NCBI GenBank assembly: GCA_032191485.1
Contig: JAVDOI010000003.1
Span: forward strand, 4,963,694 to 5,027,693
Source of the DNA: Leptoclinus maculatus
Lineage: Eukaryota; Chordata; Actinopteri; Perciformes; Stichaeidae
Direction: 5' to 3'
Length of the DNA stretch: 64,000 nucleotides
In this document: positions 54,225-64,000 of the stretch, piece by piece
Position numbering within the stretch: position 1 is the stretch's first letter
Layout of the letters: every line of letters begins with the position of its first letter
Made by a program: the position numbers and the translations under genes
The notes under the pieces: model-generated
The model's database searches: none
Told to the model about the DNA's origin: nothing
Seen by the model: the letters and a program-made list of their open reading frames with translations, nothing else

Positions 54225-55785
54225 TTAGAGTCCACAGCATGAAGAAGTATACTTTCTCGCAGTCTTCACTGAGTTTATTTAAGAATAAACACCAAAATAC
54301 ACTTTTCTGTCATCCATTAAGTTTCCAGGGTTTCTCGCTTGAGGTTATTCATGGAGATATTAACACACTTCATCATCATCAGCCTTCTTAACTGTTAGCA
54401 TATTAAAATGCTTTAATCCATGCATAAATATTGGAGAGCTTACACTATTAAGGTGATGGATGGAGGATGTTCAGTGGGAACACCTTGTATTATAGAGTGA
54501 CTGTGGAGCAAAGTGAAGCGATTGCACTGAGCTCACTGTAGATTTTACACAAATATTACCAACACATATCATTGGTATTTGAGAGTTGGCCATGTAAAAC
54601 ATGGACGATTTGTCTTCTATGAATGCAGTAACTGCAAAATTGTGAATTGAATAATAGCAAAATCCAGAAAAATTATTATCCGGTGTCGACAAATCTCAAT
54701 GTGTTATGGAAGTCTGTCCATGAGGCCTAAAAATACATAAATGATGTCTGCTACAATTCAGATTTCTAGGATTTGTTGAACATGCCGTATGTTTATACCC
54801 TGAGCAGAGATCTTTCTGCCATTAATTGGTACATAACAATTGCAGGAAGTGTTTGCTGTCAACATGTACTGGGGGAGGACCCCCCCACTGTATATGTGTC
54901 TCCCCCATTGTTGAAAGGACACCTACGCCTTTGCCCTCGTGGATGAAACATTTTGTCTCTTTCTCTGTTAGCTGCATGAACTATGCTCACATTCCCAGCA
55001 TTTGGAGCCTTCATTTTAGTTGTTAAATTACCTCACGGTTGTATTGAAAAAGTCTGCTCAAAGTTGGCTTTCTGACACATGCTAAAGCAGCTGTACGTAC
55101 TCAAAAACACCCTCCGAAACGGCAGGGACGTGAGCATGACTTCCTGCTCTGTGGTAAAGCTGTGGTCGGCTGGTAGGTGACAGCAAGACTGGAAGCATTT
55201 TCAAAATGAAGCAAGTGTAGAGCAGAGCAGGAAGTGTTCCTGGTTTCCTTCCTGTAGCGCGACACTCACTTATGTTCAGCCCGTCCTACAAAACCTCAGA
55301 CAAAGACTGGGTCCATGTTTTCTGAATGCCCCGCTTCTTGTACTTGTCCTCGTCTCGTCTGTTACCTCCTGACAGGCACAATTACGGCTTGACGACTGGC
55401 ATGAATTTGCGGAATAAAGTGAAAGACATCAAATCCGCTCTCTACAATTTAGTCAATTTAGCAACAGCAGCCTTGTACGACACCAGATCTACTCTTTCAA
55501 AGTTGGAAGGAGAGTAATTAGCTAAGTGTATCCTCAGAAATGTATCTGATGCCGTGTCAAAGTTTGTCTAATTCCTGTTATTTCTTCTACAAGGAGCAAG
55601 CGCAGCACTTGTTACAGTCAGCATAATTAATTTGATTGATGAAAGAGGTGTGTGAACATGAGAGGGAAGAGGGCACGCTGATTTGAACTCCCTCAAATAC
55701 TCTGAAACTGCTTTAGTGTCATAAATCTGTGGTGTTCAGTGCTTTCGACAAGTCATTTTGTGATAAAGCGTTGTCTTTACACTGA
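54225..55785. other. No clear feature
   Basis: AT-rich to neutral DNA. 54360-54440 (CTTCATCATCATCAGCC, AGCATATTAAAATG) has slight CNE texture. No repeat family or coding signal. Confidence 0.35.
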
Positions 55786-55789
55786 GTTT

Positions 55790-56560
55790 TGAATGCTCAA
55801 CCTGCCTCAACCCCTACTTCCTACATCTCCCAGAATGCCTGTCAAAAAAACCCAAGAAAAGGGGTGTGAACATGTTGCATTCAACATGGAGAGGAATAGT
55901 GATTGTGGCAGCGGAGGTTTTGTGGTTGAGAAAATGCAAGCATCACTCTTGTTAGATGAAACAACTGATTTGTGCTGCTTGGCATTCTGTGGGAAACAAA
56001 TATATCTCCCTGAAGGACTGGTGAATACATGTTGAGGCAGAAGTTATGTCCTTTCATGTCCTTTGCCTCAAGAAAATGAGTATCAATACCTTCAGTGCTC
56101 TCATCTTTCCTCTCCTCCAGCTCCTCTTCTGATTCTGCTTAAAGGGCCTGGGTAAGTTCTTCATGTGAATACCGATCAAGTTATAGGTGGGGCTCACACT
56201 ATTGATTGATCCAAGGCCAGGGGGCATTTGAGGAGCCATGCAGTGGTGATGTCTGCTAGAATGGGACCACCCTGCACTGCAGAACCAGGAGTGGGTTTGG
56301 ACGGAGCTACGGCGTCTGCAGAGTTCTGCTGACTTGACACTGCTAAGCTGCTGGACTTGGCAGAAGATGAAGCCAGCCTCGTCGGTCTACCCCCTCCGTC
56401 GAATTCCATGGTGACGCTTCTGCCCCAATCTGGATCCCATTAGGAGCCTGGCCCACCAGGCCTCGAGCGAGCAGGGCCAGGGATTATGGATGAAATCAGG
56501 ATCATGCTTGGGAGGCTCTGCCCCACCTAGCATCTACTGTCTAGGTCATACATCTGCTTC
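55790..56560. pseudogene. Possible decayed coding sequence (unidentified)
   Basis: On the minus strand, neighbouring segments in different frames look protein-like: 56409-56194 reads MEFDGGGRPTRLASSSAKSS onward (71 codons), the next frame gives MAPQMPPGLGSINSVSP, and a third gives SEEELEERKDESTEG. On the plus strand 55793-56035 contains LLLDETTDLC, vaguely like the 'LDE(S/T)TD' motif of hAT transposases. The changes of frame without introns would suit a retro-pseudogene or transposon relic. I cannot name a parent gene, and chance is possible. Confidence 0.2.
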
Positions 56561-56564
56561 AACA

Positions 56565-57445
56565 CTAGGATAACAATGATTACACACATTCTTTCTCTTT
56601 GGCTCATGTTAATACTAATGGTCACATCTGGCCCCCTAGCTTCTTAGATATTGTCTCTATCATTGTTTACTGTGTTAAAGTACGTGGCCTTTTTCTTCTT
56701 CTTTTCTTTCTTTATCAGAAGTGGGGCTACCAGAGCAAAATACCTGACTGCTGAAGCAACCGTGTCACTACATAGCAAGAATTAAGATAGGCTGCAAGCT
56801 GCTCTTTTTTAAATTGGGGCTTCAACAAAAAAAAGCCAATGCGGTACTCCTTGCAACCTGCAAAAACCACTCTCTCTGATCGTCGCCTGAGTTCTCTTTT
56901 TTTCAGACCTGATAGATATTGCGGCAAACACTGATCTACCTAAAAGTTATTAAACTTAAGTCATAACTTAATGTAAAAAATTCCGATTTTCTCAACAAAA
57001 TATACTACTATTTCTAATACTGGCTATATGTCCAATTACTATTCTCTATCAACCAACAATAGCAGGTTGTTACATGAATAATCTCCAACATATTCACATT
57101 CATGCTTGATAATGTCTCTATCTGTGTCCCAACATGTGCTGCTCTGTCTATCTGTTTGTTCTTTCAAGGACAAAGACCACAGCTTGCTCTCTCATCAGGC
57201 CACTGTATCCTCAGTGCGAAGCACTCAGGGCACTCACCCGTAGTGAGTCACCAATCACTTTGTCTTGTTTTGGGGAAATGGGGAGGGGGTGATTAAACGG
57301 ATAGGGGGGAGGTCAAAGTCCATCCTCTCATCTGCCGTTGTGTCCCTCCGAGCTCTTATCTGTTACTGTCAGTGTCCACTGACTGACGTCTTCGCTCAGC
57401 GGTCAGGTCCTGGCAGCCATGCCGCAACAACACCACCTGATACAC
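56565..57445. other. No clear feature
   Basis: AT-rich DNA followed by neutral DNA. The 66-codon minus-strand frame at 56727-56927 has no recognised domain. A short G-rich patch lies near 57280-57310. Confidence 0.35.
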
Positions 57446-57449
57446 AACC

Positions 57450-57562
57450 AACACAACAACAACAACAAAATAAACAGGGGGCCTCAACGATTCCCAAACC
57501 TATAGCCTCCCTATCAGCCATCCATTCTTCCATCCATCCATCCATCCATCCCTCTATCCATC
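57450..57562. repeat. (CAA)n and (CATC)n microsatellites
   Basis: ACAACAACAACAAC units near 57450-57468 and CATCCATCCATC units near 57530-57562. Confidence 0.9.
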
Positions 57563-57778
57563 CACCCATATCTCCCTAAGCCTACCAGTTGACTTTGCTC
57601 TGGTCACTCTTTTCCACCAGCAAAACTGACAGCTGCCCTTCTTTGTTTGGGAGGAAAGTCAGGCTAAACTCCAGGCTAAAGTCATCAGATGAGTCCAATT
57701 GATTGTGGCCTGGTTTTGTGACAAGCTGACTTTGCAGGAGAGCAGCGAGGATTCAATACAATGAGTACTTTGCTAGAG

Positions 57779-58976
57779 GAGTGGTTCCCGACCTCTTTGT
57801 TTGACGTACCCCCACCGGCTGAGCAGATGAGCACAAATAGGCTACCCCATTTGACACCACCCATCATGTTCCAATTATGAAATTAGAATGGATTATCAAC
57901 GGGATCTTTATAAAACTGTATATTGCATTAATATCTTTTCATTCTTGCCGGTTTGGTGATAGCAATATGTCAACTTCTCATCCATTGGGCTACTTTGAAC
58001 TAATTATTTCAACTCTTCAAACATTACTGTAAGCTAACTATTTCAATTGTTTATCCAAACTTTTAAAGATGCACTGCGTAAAATGTGGCCAGAATCTTTG
58101 TTTAAAACATTCAAAAAATGTACCTACCTATGAACATTATCAGCAGAATGTAAAGTGGTTACAGTGTTGACATTATGTCAAAGATGTCTATGTGCTGTGT
58201 TGCAGAGATATATTCTGAAATGAACCAGCTAGCCCCGGCCCTTCCTGTTGTGTAATACCACTTTACCTCGACAGGCAATAGTGAGTCATCCAGTCTCTCC
58301 TCGGTCCACATGAGAGGACTAAGAAGTAGAGCTGCCCTGAGGGCATATCGACCACGTTGACTGTGTTGGTACAGTGTCCTTGTACGTTTTGATAGTTTGT
58401 TTATTGGATTAAATCCAAAGTAGTAGCAGAAAGGTCCTCACGGCCAAGCAGTCGACTGGTGGCGGTGAGGACCTAGGACAGGCAGTGACTCCGGGAGACG
58501 GACCTTCAGTTAGCAGTTAGCTGTAGCAACTTACATTCAGTTAGCTGAGTACAAACACCAGAGCCGGGAGTCACAGCGGACTGGCACTGGGTTTAACCTG
58601 TGTAACGGCAGCAACAGAAAGTTTGCTGATCCTGCAGGGAGTCGGGGTGGTCCCCTGGGATCAGACCTGGGGTTTGCACTGGCCACATGTTTCATCTGAT
58701 TCAGGTCCGTGGGAGGTGTGTACTCTGCGGTAAGTCTTTAGCTGGTAGCTTACTGGTCATTGTGACTTTACTGTTACTAAAGATCAGAATCACACCAAAT
58801 TGTAATCATATTTGACTGTTTATTTTCTTCCTTAACCCAAATATATGGATACGTTTTCTTTAAAAAAGATTCTCTTTTTAAATTAGATGTGCTACACCAC
58901 AATCTCATCATGTACCCTATGGCACCTATACAGAAGTACCCCCTGGAGCACAAGTTCCCTTGGTTGGGAATTACTC
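57779..58976. mobile_element. Degenerate hAT-like element
   Basis: The left end GAGTGGTTCCCGACC and the inverted right end GAGTAATTCCCAACC agree at 12 of 15 positions, and both are followed within 20 bp by a GTACCCCC motif. The '(C)AGTGGTTCCCAACC' terminus is typical of vertebrate hAT families. No matching 8-bp target duplication is seen, so the copy is old. The interior includes AAAGATGCACTGCGTAAAATG near 58067, which I associate with a separate fish repeat, perhaps nested. No transposase frame remains. Confidence 0.55.
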
Positions 58977-58979
58977 AAG

Positions 58980-60000
58980 CATAAAACAAACCCAGCCTGG
59001 ACTTGACTCTATGATGAATGATACATTTAAAAGTTCTTCAAGTGGACAAAAAAACCCAAAAAGAAGGGTTACTGTCAGGGTAAAGTGAATGTCCAAACAG
59101 GTCTGACGTTTCAATCAGAGTTAACTCAGACAAGTAAAAAGACAAGTCTTGTGGCCCCTGACCACAGCAATTTGATGTTGCAGGCCAACAGCAAAGTGAT
59201 GAGACCAGAACAGGTCTTCCATTGTGTATTCCCTTTCATATGTCAACACCCTGAGATGTGCTGAAGAGGACTTCTGAAGAGGGAAAGTGTTTACTAATCA
59301 GTGCATAGGTCAGCATGTAACAGAATATTTTGGCCAGTGGGATGGGGCTGTGCTTTGATCAAGAGGGAGTATTCTGTTTGAACGAGTCATTTGGCTCAAG
59401 GCAGTAGAACTTCCTGGGGACAAAACAGCCCAGATTGGGCAGCTGTGGGGTTAATATAGTGATGTTTAAGGGAATTGGTTGATGCCCCAGACCAAGACTT
59501 TGCAAATTCTTTCATATCAAACAGACCCGCAGAAGACTGAAGACCCTCATTCGCTCTGATTCAGTCCCAGAGACCCAACTGGGAAGACCGTTGCCGGTTC
59601 AGTGATTCTTAGAACTGATTGATCTTGGAGAACTGACTTTAGACTAGGGCTTGCCAATTCAACATGTACTATTGGAGCAAAGAGATCTCCTAATGCCCAG
59701 ATGATTATATTTGCTGTTTTTGAACTCTGTCTAGTTCTGATCACATTTTTCTTTTTCCAAAAATAAGGTGGCTACCCTGGACCCAAAAGGAAGCCTTAAT
59801 CAATAATCTCCAGATCAGTCATCTACTGTACAGGGGGATGTAGAAATCACTGATTATAGAAGTGTTGATATTGCCTTTTGACATATTGACATTTTACACA
59901 TGTAGTTACTTGAATCATGAATGAAAATTATCTGGAAATGAAATAATTATTTTATTCAGGTGTCATGGTGGCTGAAAGTTTTTAGACCATAATACATAAA
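58980..60000. other. No clear feature
   Basis: About 1 kb of neutral DNA without recognised repeats. The 65-codon minus-strand frame (59547-59744) lacks domains. Confidence 0.35.
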
Positions 60001-60059
60001 TAAAGTTTCAAGAATCAAGACAACAATTTGGAGATATTGGTGCAATTTGTGAAAAAAAA

Positions 60060-60400
60060 CAACATAATTAAGACTGAGATTAACTGAAATGATAACATTT
60101 TGGGGGAAAAAAGTCAATGGTATGAGGTTAAAGTCCTAATTTTAGGAAAGAAGTATAATTTTACAAATTAAATTGAGAATAAGCCAAAAAATTGGAAAGA
60201 AAAAATTGTCAGAGGAATAGACTTTTAATTTAAAAGAAAATGTTGTAATTGTAAGAGAAAGTTATACTATCATGAAAAATATAGTTGCAACATTTAAGAA
60301 AATAATCATATGTATTGAAAAAGTGATAATGTAATTTCAACATTCAACGTGATTATAAGAGAATAAATTATGTTTTACTATTTACTATATTAAAAAAAGA
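60060..60400. repeat. Degenerate AT-rich tandem repeat ('AAAGTCATAATTTTA' type)
   Basis: Irregular copies of a unit resembling AAAGTC.TAATTTTA(C/G)GAGAA recur about every 25-35 bp (AAAGTCCTAATTTTAGG, AAGTATAATTTTACAAATT, AGAAAGTTATACTATC and so on). Similar degenerate minisatellite-like tracts are common in fish genomes. Confidence 0.5.
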
Positions 60401-60404
60401 GTTA

Positions 60405-61660
60405 AGACCAAGATAGACAGCCGCTGCATCAATCTTATTTGTGCAACCTCCACCTCTCTACGACACTTCCTGCCACTGTCCTGTTAAAAGTACCACTTTT
60501 CCCGAACTTTTTAGTACATTCCGGCTCCTGTAGCATAATTTAAGTTTCGGCTACATGTAGTCAGAAAACAACTGGTATATGGTAGCCTACAGACTATGCT
60601 GGTTGTTCTGCTGCATTCAAAACATAATTCCACTGCATTTTGTGGTCTAAGACCCTTATCAATAAAGTTGAGGGGGAAAAAAACATGTCATTTTTTTTGT
60701 GCTGTGTGTAGTCTTCTGTTGATGTGCTGAAACACAATGCTTCCTTGTTATGCCACATGGTCTTAATAAAAGTCTGGGATTCACATCCATCAAGCCCATG
60801 ACCTGATTTCTAGAGCCTTAGAACCATGTCCAATGCAAAACCTCCCCAAAACCACTATGGCTTCTCCAGGAGATGTGACGCTGGAGTAGAACCTCTACTG
60901 TCGTGTTCTTCAATAAACATATCAACACGTGAGAACAAACTGCTCTTAACTCAACTCTTTATTTCCATAACTCCACATGTTTGCATCCAGTTTGCTGAAT
61001 ACTGTTGCTCCGGCACTACTACAGGTTCTGGTCACCATTGTTTTTCTGTGTTTCCAAAGAGAGCTGAATGTTCTGAGGGTTGTGTTTGCTGTGTTTGAGT
61101 CTCTGGCCCTGCCTCCCTGCTTACATTTGTCCATTTGCAGAAGTAACTCTGTTGACCTTACCCCCCAAACCAAGCTGAATTGATATGTAAGATGTTCAGG
61201 TTCTGGGCCTATCTGTTGTTAGTGAGGGCTTTGAGTGACAACCTGGGTCGATTCCGTTGGTCACATGTAGTGGAGCTACTGTTGGGCTGTATTATTTCAG
61301 CTCTAATTTTAGCTTTTGGCTACATTCTATTTTGAAGCACTCTTCAAACGTAACTTATCTAAAGGGTGTCACATTGTAGTTGGATTATTGTGTAACTCAA
61401 TGCTTTAGGCTCTTGGTGTGTATGCTAATAGATTATGTATGAACGTCCACTTTGTTTCTAGTTGAAGGGGAATTGTTCCTGTCTCTCTTTCTATCGTTCA
61501 CTCTGACACACATACGCTCACATTTATGTGGGAGGACCATCATTGCCCAACTTCTAAACCAAGTAATCGTTATTAGAAACTAAATGCAGATGGAGATATT
61601 GTTTTTTACACTGCGGATCTCTTGTGAGGACAAATGGGCCTGATAAAAAGAGAAAAACAC
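60405..61660. other. No clear feature
   Basis: Neutral to AT-rich DNA. The 90-codon plus-strand frame at 60826-61098 and its overlap lack domains. Confidence 0.35.
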
Positions 61661-61673
61661 AAGACACGCTAAA

Positions 61674-61690
61674 ACACACACACACACACA
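61674..61690. repeat. (CA)n microsatellite
   Basis: A short CA array. Confidence 0.9.
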
Positions 61691-61799
61691 ATTCCAGTTG
61701 CTCCTATTAATAGGGGGCTCATTGAAATGCTGCAACAGTTTGTTGGCTGGGCTGGGGGGCTGACAGTGCTGGTCACCCCACACCAGACCTCACCTACAC

Positions 61800-62240
61800 C
61801 GGGGGCACACAGAGACCCCGGCTGATTGATTGGAGTGGCTTTCTGCTCATTCATTAGCCGGCGCTCCTATCTGACAGGGCCTGGCTGCTACCTTCGTGTA
61901 GACAGCCCTTCTTCTGCACCGTGGGGTCCCGGCCACGCGCTCACTTCAGCAGTTTATTAATGACATTTTAGACATTAATATTGCAGGGGATTAGGGATCT
62001 CCTTTATTCTCCTGACAAACCCCTTTACTGTTTTTATTGGATCATCCTCTCTCTTTCTTTCTCTCCTCCTTGTCTTTTCTCATCTCAAGGAAATGCACAT
62101 AAATGTTTTGCTCCTCTCCTTCATTTTGTCTCTATTCCAGCTTTATTGAGCCCCAAATGTATTATGCTCTCCTCCCTTCCTTTCCACCTCGTCTAATGAA
62201 CTTTTTGAATGATCTGCAATAATTGCAATGTTAGGGCAAG
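61800..62240. promoter_or_regulatory. Putative conserved non-coding element (strong by appearance)
   Basis: Repeat-free block with GGCTGATTGATTGGAGTGG, GCTCATTCATTAGCCGG, GCAGTTTATTAATGACATTT, AGACATTAATATTGCAGGGG and GCAATAATTGCAATG, including several palindromic TAAT/ATTA sites. The first half is GC-richer; the central part is pyrimidine-rich. No coding frame. Confidence 0.45.
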
Positions 62241-62244
62241 ACAA

Positions 62245-62540
62245 CTGTGTGTCACCAAGGTTTTTCTTTTCTTTTTCACGACAAAAGGGGCATACACAAG
62301 CAATGCAATGTAAAACAAAGCTGTTGTTTCTCTCATTTAGTGCACTGTACCTTTGACTCAATGTGAAGAGGCACCAGGAGTACCTTGTTGGGGGAGGGAA
62401 TATATGCGATTTTCTTTTGGTACTCCATGAATTTTTTGATAAGACATTATCACTCAAAATTTGGGGGAAAAGAAAAGGTACTGAAGGTCATGAGCAGGTC
62501 TACAGCCATGCTAGCAGCTATGTGAGGCTGTACCTAGTGG
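62245..62540. other. No feature recognised
   Basis: AT-rich DNA. Confidence 0.4.
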
Positions 62541-62544
62541 TGCT

Positions 62545-62760
62545 TTAAAGGGAAATGTCAGTATACTAACATGCACACAATGACAGCTCTAACATGAATA
62601 TGCTCAGCAGGTAAAGCTAGCATTGTATGCAAATGTGCTAATTAGCACTAAACACAAGCTACGACTGAGGCTGATGGTATTGTCATTAGTTGTGATCATG
62701 AATCAAATCATTTGTCAAATTCAAAAGTCGATGTCATGGTGGTGCTATTGGAGAAGTCAG
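62545..62760 (+). repeat. Common teleost dispersed repeat
   Basis: GTCAGTATACTAACATGC, AAATGTGCTAATTAGCAC, TAAACACAAGCTACGACTG, AGGCTGATGGTATTGTCATT and ATGGTGGTGCTATTGGAG run in the order of a repeat seen very often in percomorph fish ('...TTTGCTAATTAGCACTAAACACAAAGTACAGCTGAGGCTGATGG...'). Recognised from memory. The copy is moderately diverged. Confidence 0.65.
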
Positions 62761-63020
62761 GTGATTACAGCCCTGTCTCATTCCCAGGGCATCAAATACC
62801 AACGTTGTATCATGGCCCTCTGTGTCCACACACAAGGCACCCTTTAGCGTCTGTATGAGACGCACCTTTAACTCCAATGTAAAACCATTTGGTTCGGTTG
62901 CATGTGTGGTAAAAAATAACACAGGACTGAAACTAAAAACGTCGTTTTAAGTTTCGTTCGTCCGTAAAGTACTTAAATTGCATCATGTCAAGTTACTTAC
63001 AAGCCTACCAGATAAATAAA
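62760..63020 (+). repeat. Probable dispersed teleost repeat adjoining the previous one
   Basis: CTCATTCCCAGGGCATCAAA, TACCAACGTTGTATCATGGC and AGGCACCCTTTAGCGTC resemble another frequent fish interspersed repeat. It leads directly into the R4-type motif, suggesting one longer element from about 62780 to 63150. Confidence 0.5.
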
Positions 63021-63024
63021 TACT

Positions 63025-63089
63025 TATTTGAACCTAAACTACAATCTTTTACTGAACCTAACCAAATACTTTTGTAGCCTAAACCTAAG
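63025..63089 (+). repeat. Dispersed teleost repeat fragment, family R4
   Basis: TATTTGAACCTAAACTACAA, TCTTTTACTGAACCTAACC and CTTTTGTAGCCTAAACC match the R4 fragments at 30222 and 34341. Confidence 0.6.
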
Positions 63090-63094
63090 TGATG

Positions 63095-64000
63095 CAGAGG
63101 GGTCGTTACCAGGCCTTTGTACGTTACGGGGTGGAAATACGGTATGAACGGGTTGGTGGTTACAAAGGTCAATAGGCTCCATGCTCTTGTTACTGCACGA
63201 GCAATTCCATAATACATATTATAATACTTTAATCCGTTATACTGTCAGAAATATAAGCAAGTTTTATTCAAAAATGTTATTAAAAAGAAGAAAAAAAGCG
63301 CTTTTCTTCTGGTCCTCGGTTCTGAAATGATGGTAACGCCCCTGGGAGCCCTTCCACCTTTTCCTCTTCATTTTTCCCTGTCCTCCTCCCATTGCCCTGG
63401 CCCGTGGGGCAGAGCTGCTGTATGATGGCATTTGGAGGCATGGTGGCGTCAGGCGGCAGTGGCACGAGCTGTCTGAACCTACGGCTGTCTGCAGGGTGTA
63501 GCGAAAGCTGAGGGAAGGCCTTGGGACCCCCAGGGAGCAGGAACAAGCCGAGGGTTTTCTGATGACATTTCTGATGCTGGAGGGAGAGAGAGGTGGTTAT
63601 ACAGCGGCCCGCTGGGCGAGAGATCTGATGATGATGATGATGAGAAATTCCTGCCAATGCCATTTCCATCTGATTGAAGAGATACAGCTCAAAAAGTAAT
63701 TGTGGGAAATACACTTCTTTAGTTTCTTTCTGAGAGTTAGATTTTTATTTGACAATCATGAAATACATGTAATACTGCTCCACCCGAAGACAGTTATCAT
63801 ATACACCTACAAAACTGATCCTCTGGTTGGATGAGCAGATTGATCAGTCTCACGTCTGCATTACGCACAGAGCTGGAGTCAGAATATGCTTAGCCTAGCT
63901 TAGCCTGAAAGACAAGAAGCAGGGGGAAGGAAGTATGGTTGCTCTGTCCAAAGCTTGAAGAGACATTTAGACACGCTGAAGCTCTATTAACACATAGATT
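63095..64000. other. No clear feature
   Basis: Neutral DNA. A GC-richer minus-strand frame of 144 codons (63280-63714, with a His run from an ATGATGATG repeat at 63628-63641) has no recognised domain and no convincing splice context. The window ends without interrupting a recognisable feature. Confidence 0.3.

Noticed and set aside
56121..56152. Possible micro-exon (TCCAG|...CCTGG|GTAAGT)
   Set aside because: Splice-like dinucleotides this close together are common by chance, and the surrounding sequence looks coding-like on the other strand if at all.
63280..63714. 144-codon minus-strand ORF with a His run
   Set aside because: The His run comes from an ATGATGATG repeat. No domain, no splice signals and no support from neighbouring sequence.
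1..64000. CRISPR array, phage, operon or other prokaryotic system
   Set aside because: There are no regularly spaced direct repeats with unique spacers and no dense ORFs. Composition and repeats are those of a vertebrate genome.

Overview
This 64 kb window looks like non-coding vertebrate DNA, most probably from a percomorph (spiny-rayed) teleost fish. Three things suggest this: the many (CA/TG)n microsatellites, a set of interspersed repeats I recognise from fish genomes (tRNA-derived SINE, hAT elements, a Gypsy-type solo LTR, common teleost MITE-like families), and the lack of any long open reading frame. The longest ORFs are about 110-170 codons, as expected by chance in 64 kb, and none resembles a cellular gene family. 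I find no supported protein-coding gene, rRNA, functional tRNA, microRNA or CRISPR. Operons, ribosome binding sites and bacterial terminators do not apply. The window is either intergenic (a gene desert) or inside a very large intron; the sequence alone cannot say which.

The window alternates between two kinds of DNA. The first kind is repeat-poor blocks of 150-900 bp with mixed composition and many homeobox-type TAAT/ATTA cores, which look like conserved non-coding elements (CNEs, putative enhancers). The best candidates are about 1450-1545, 5690-5940, 6320-7170, 7850-8720, 15600-15990, 24770-25690, 25920-26930, 28255-28510, 29455-29790, 30665-30830, 32960-33190, 34985-35175, 38665-39030, 40030-40300, 41020-41320, 47280-47720, 51390-51660, 53815-54210 and 61800-62240. 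This density is typical of the regulatory landscape of a developmental regulator, but I cannot name the target gene. No cross-species comparison was possible, so every CNE call is an inference from appearance.

The second kind is transposon-derived DNA. 9702-10987 is an hAT element with matching termini, an 8-bp target duplication and a relic of the transposase C-terminus. 49777-50854 is a second hAT element with a near-perfect 8-bp duplication and a decayed BED-finger coding relic. 57779-58976 is a degenerate hAT-like element. 14786-15155 is a probable solo LTR. Fragments of one tRNA-derived SINE lie at 22160-22286, 48937-49130 and 51672-51960; the middle one appears inserted in a second repeat whose uninterrupted copy is at 22875-23085. 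Further shared families link 12058/44797, 3718/45086 and 30222/34341/63025.

The most unusual item is a 206-bp CNE-like block present twice in direct orientation, 2,971 bp apart (51034-51239 and 54005-54210), with 4 mismatches and no gaps. It is either a recent local duplication of a putative enhancer core or an assembly artefact. Also notable are several poly-G/poly-C tracts of 14-26 bp, and a candidate 71-bp exon (1151-1221) with good splice-site matches on both sides.
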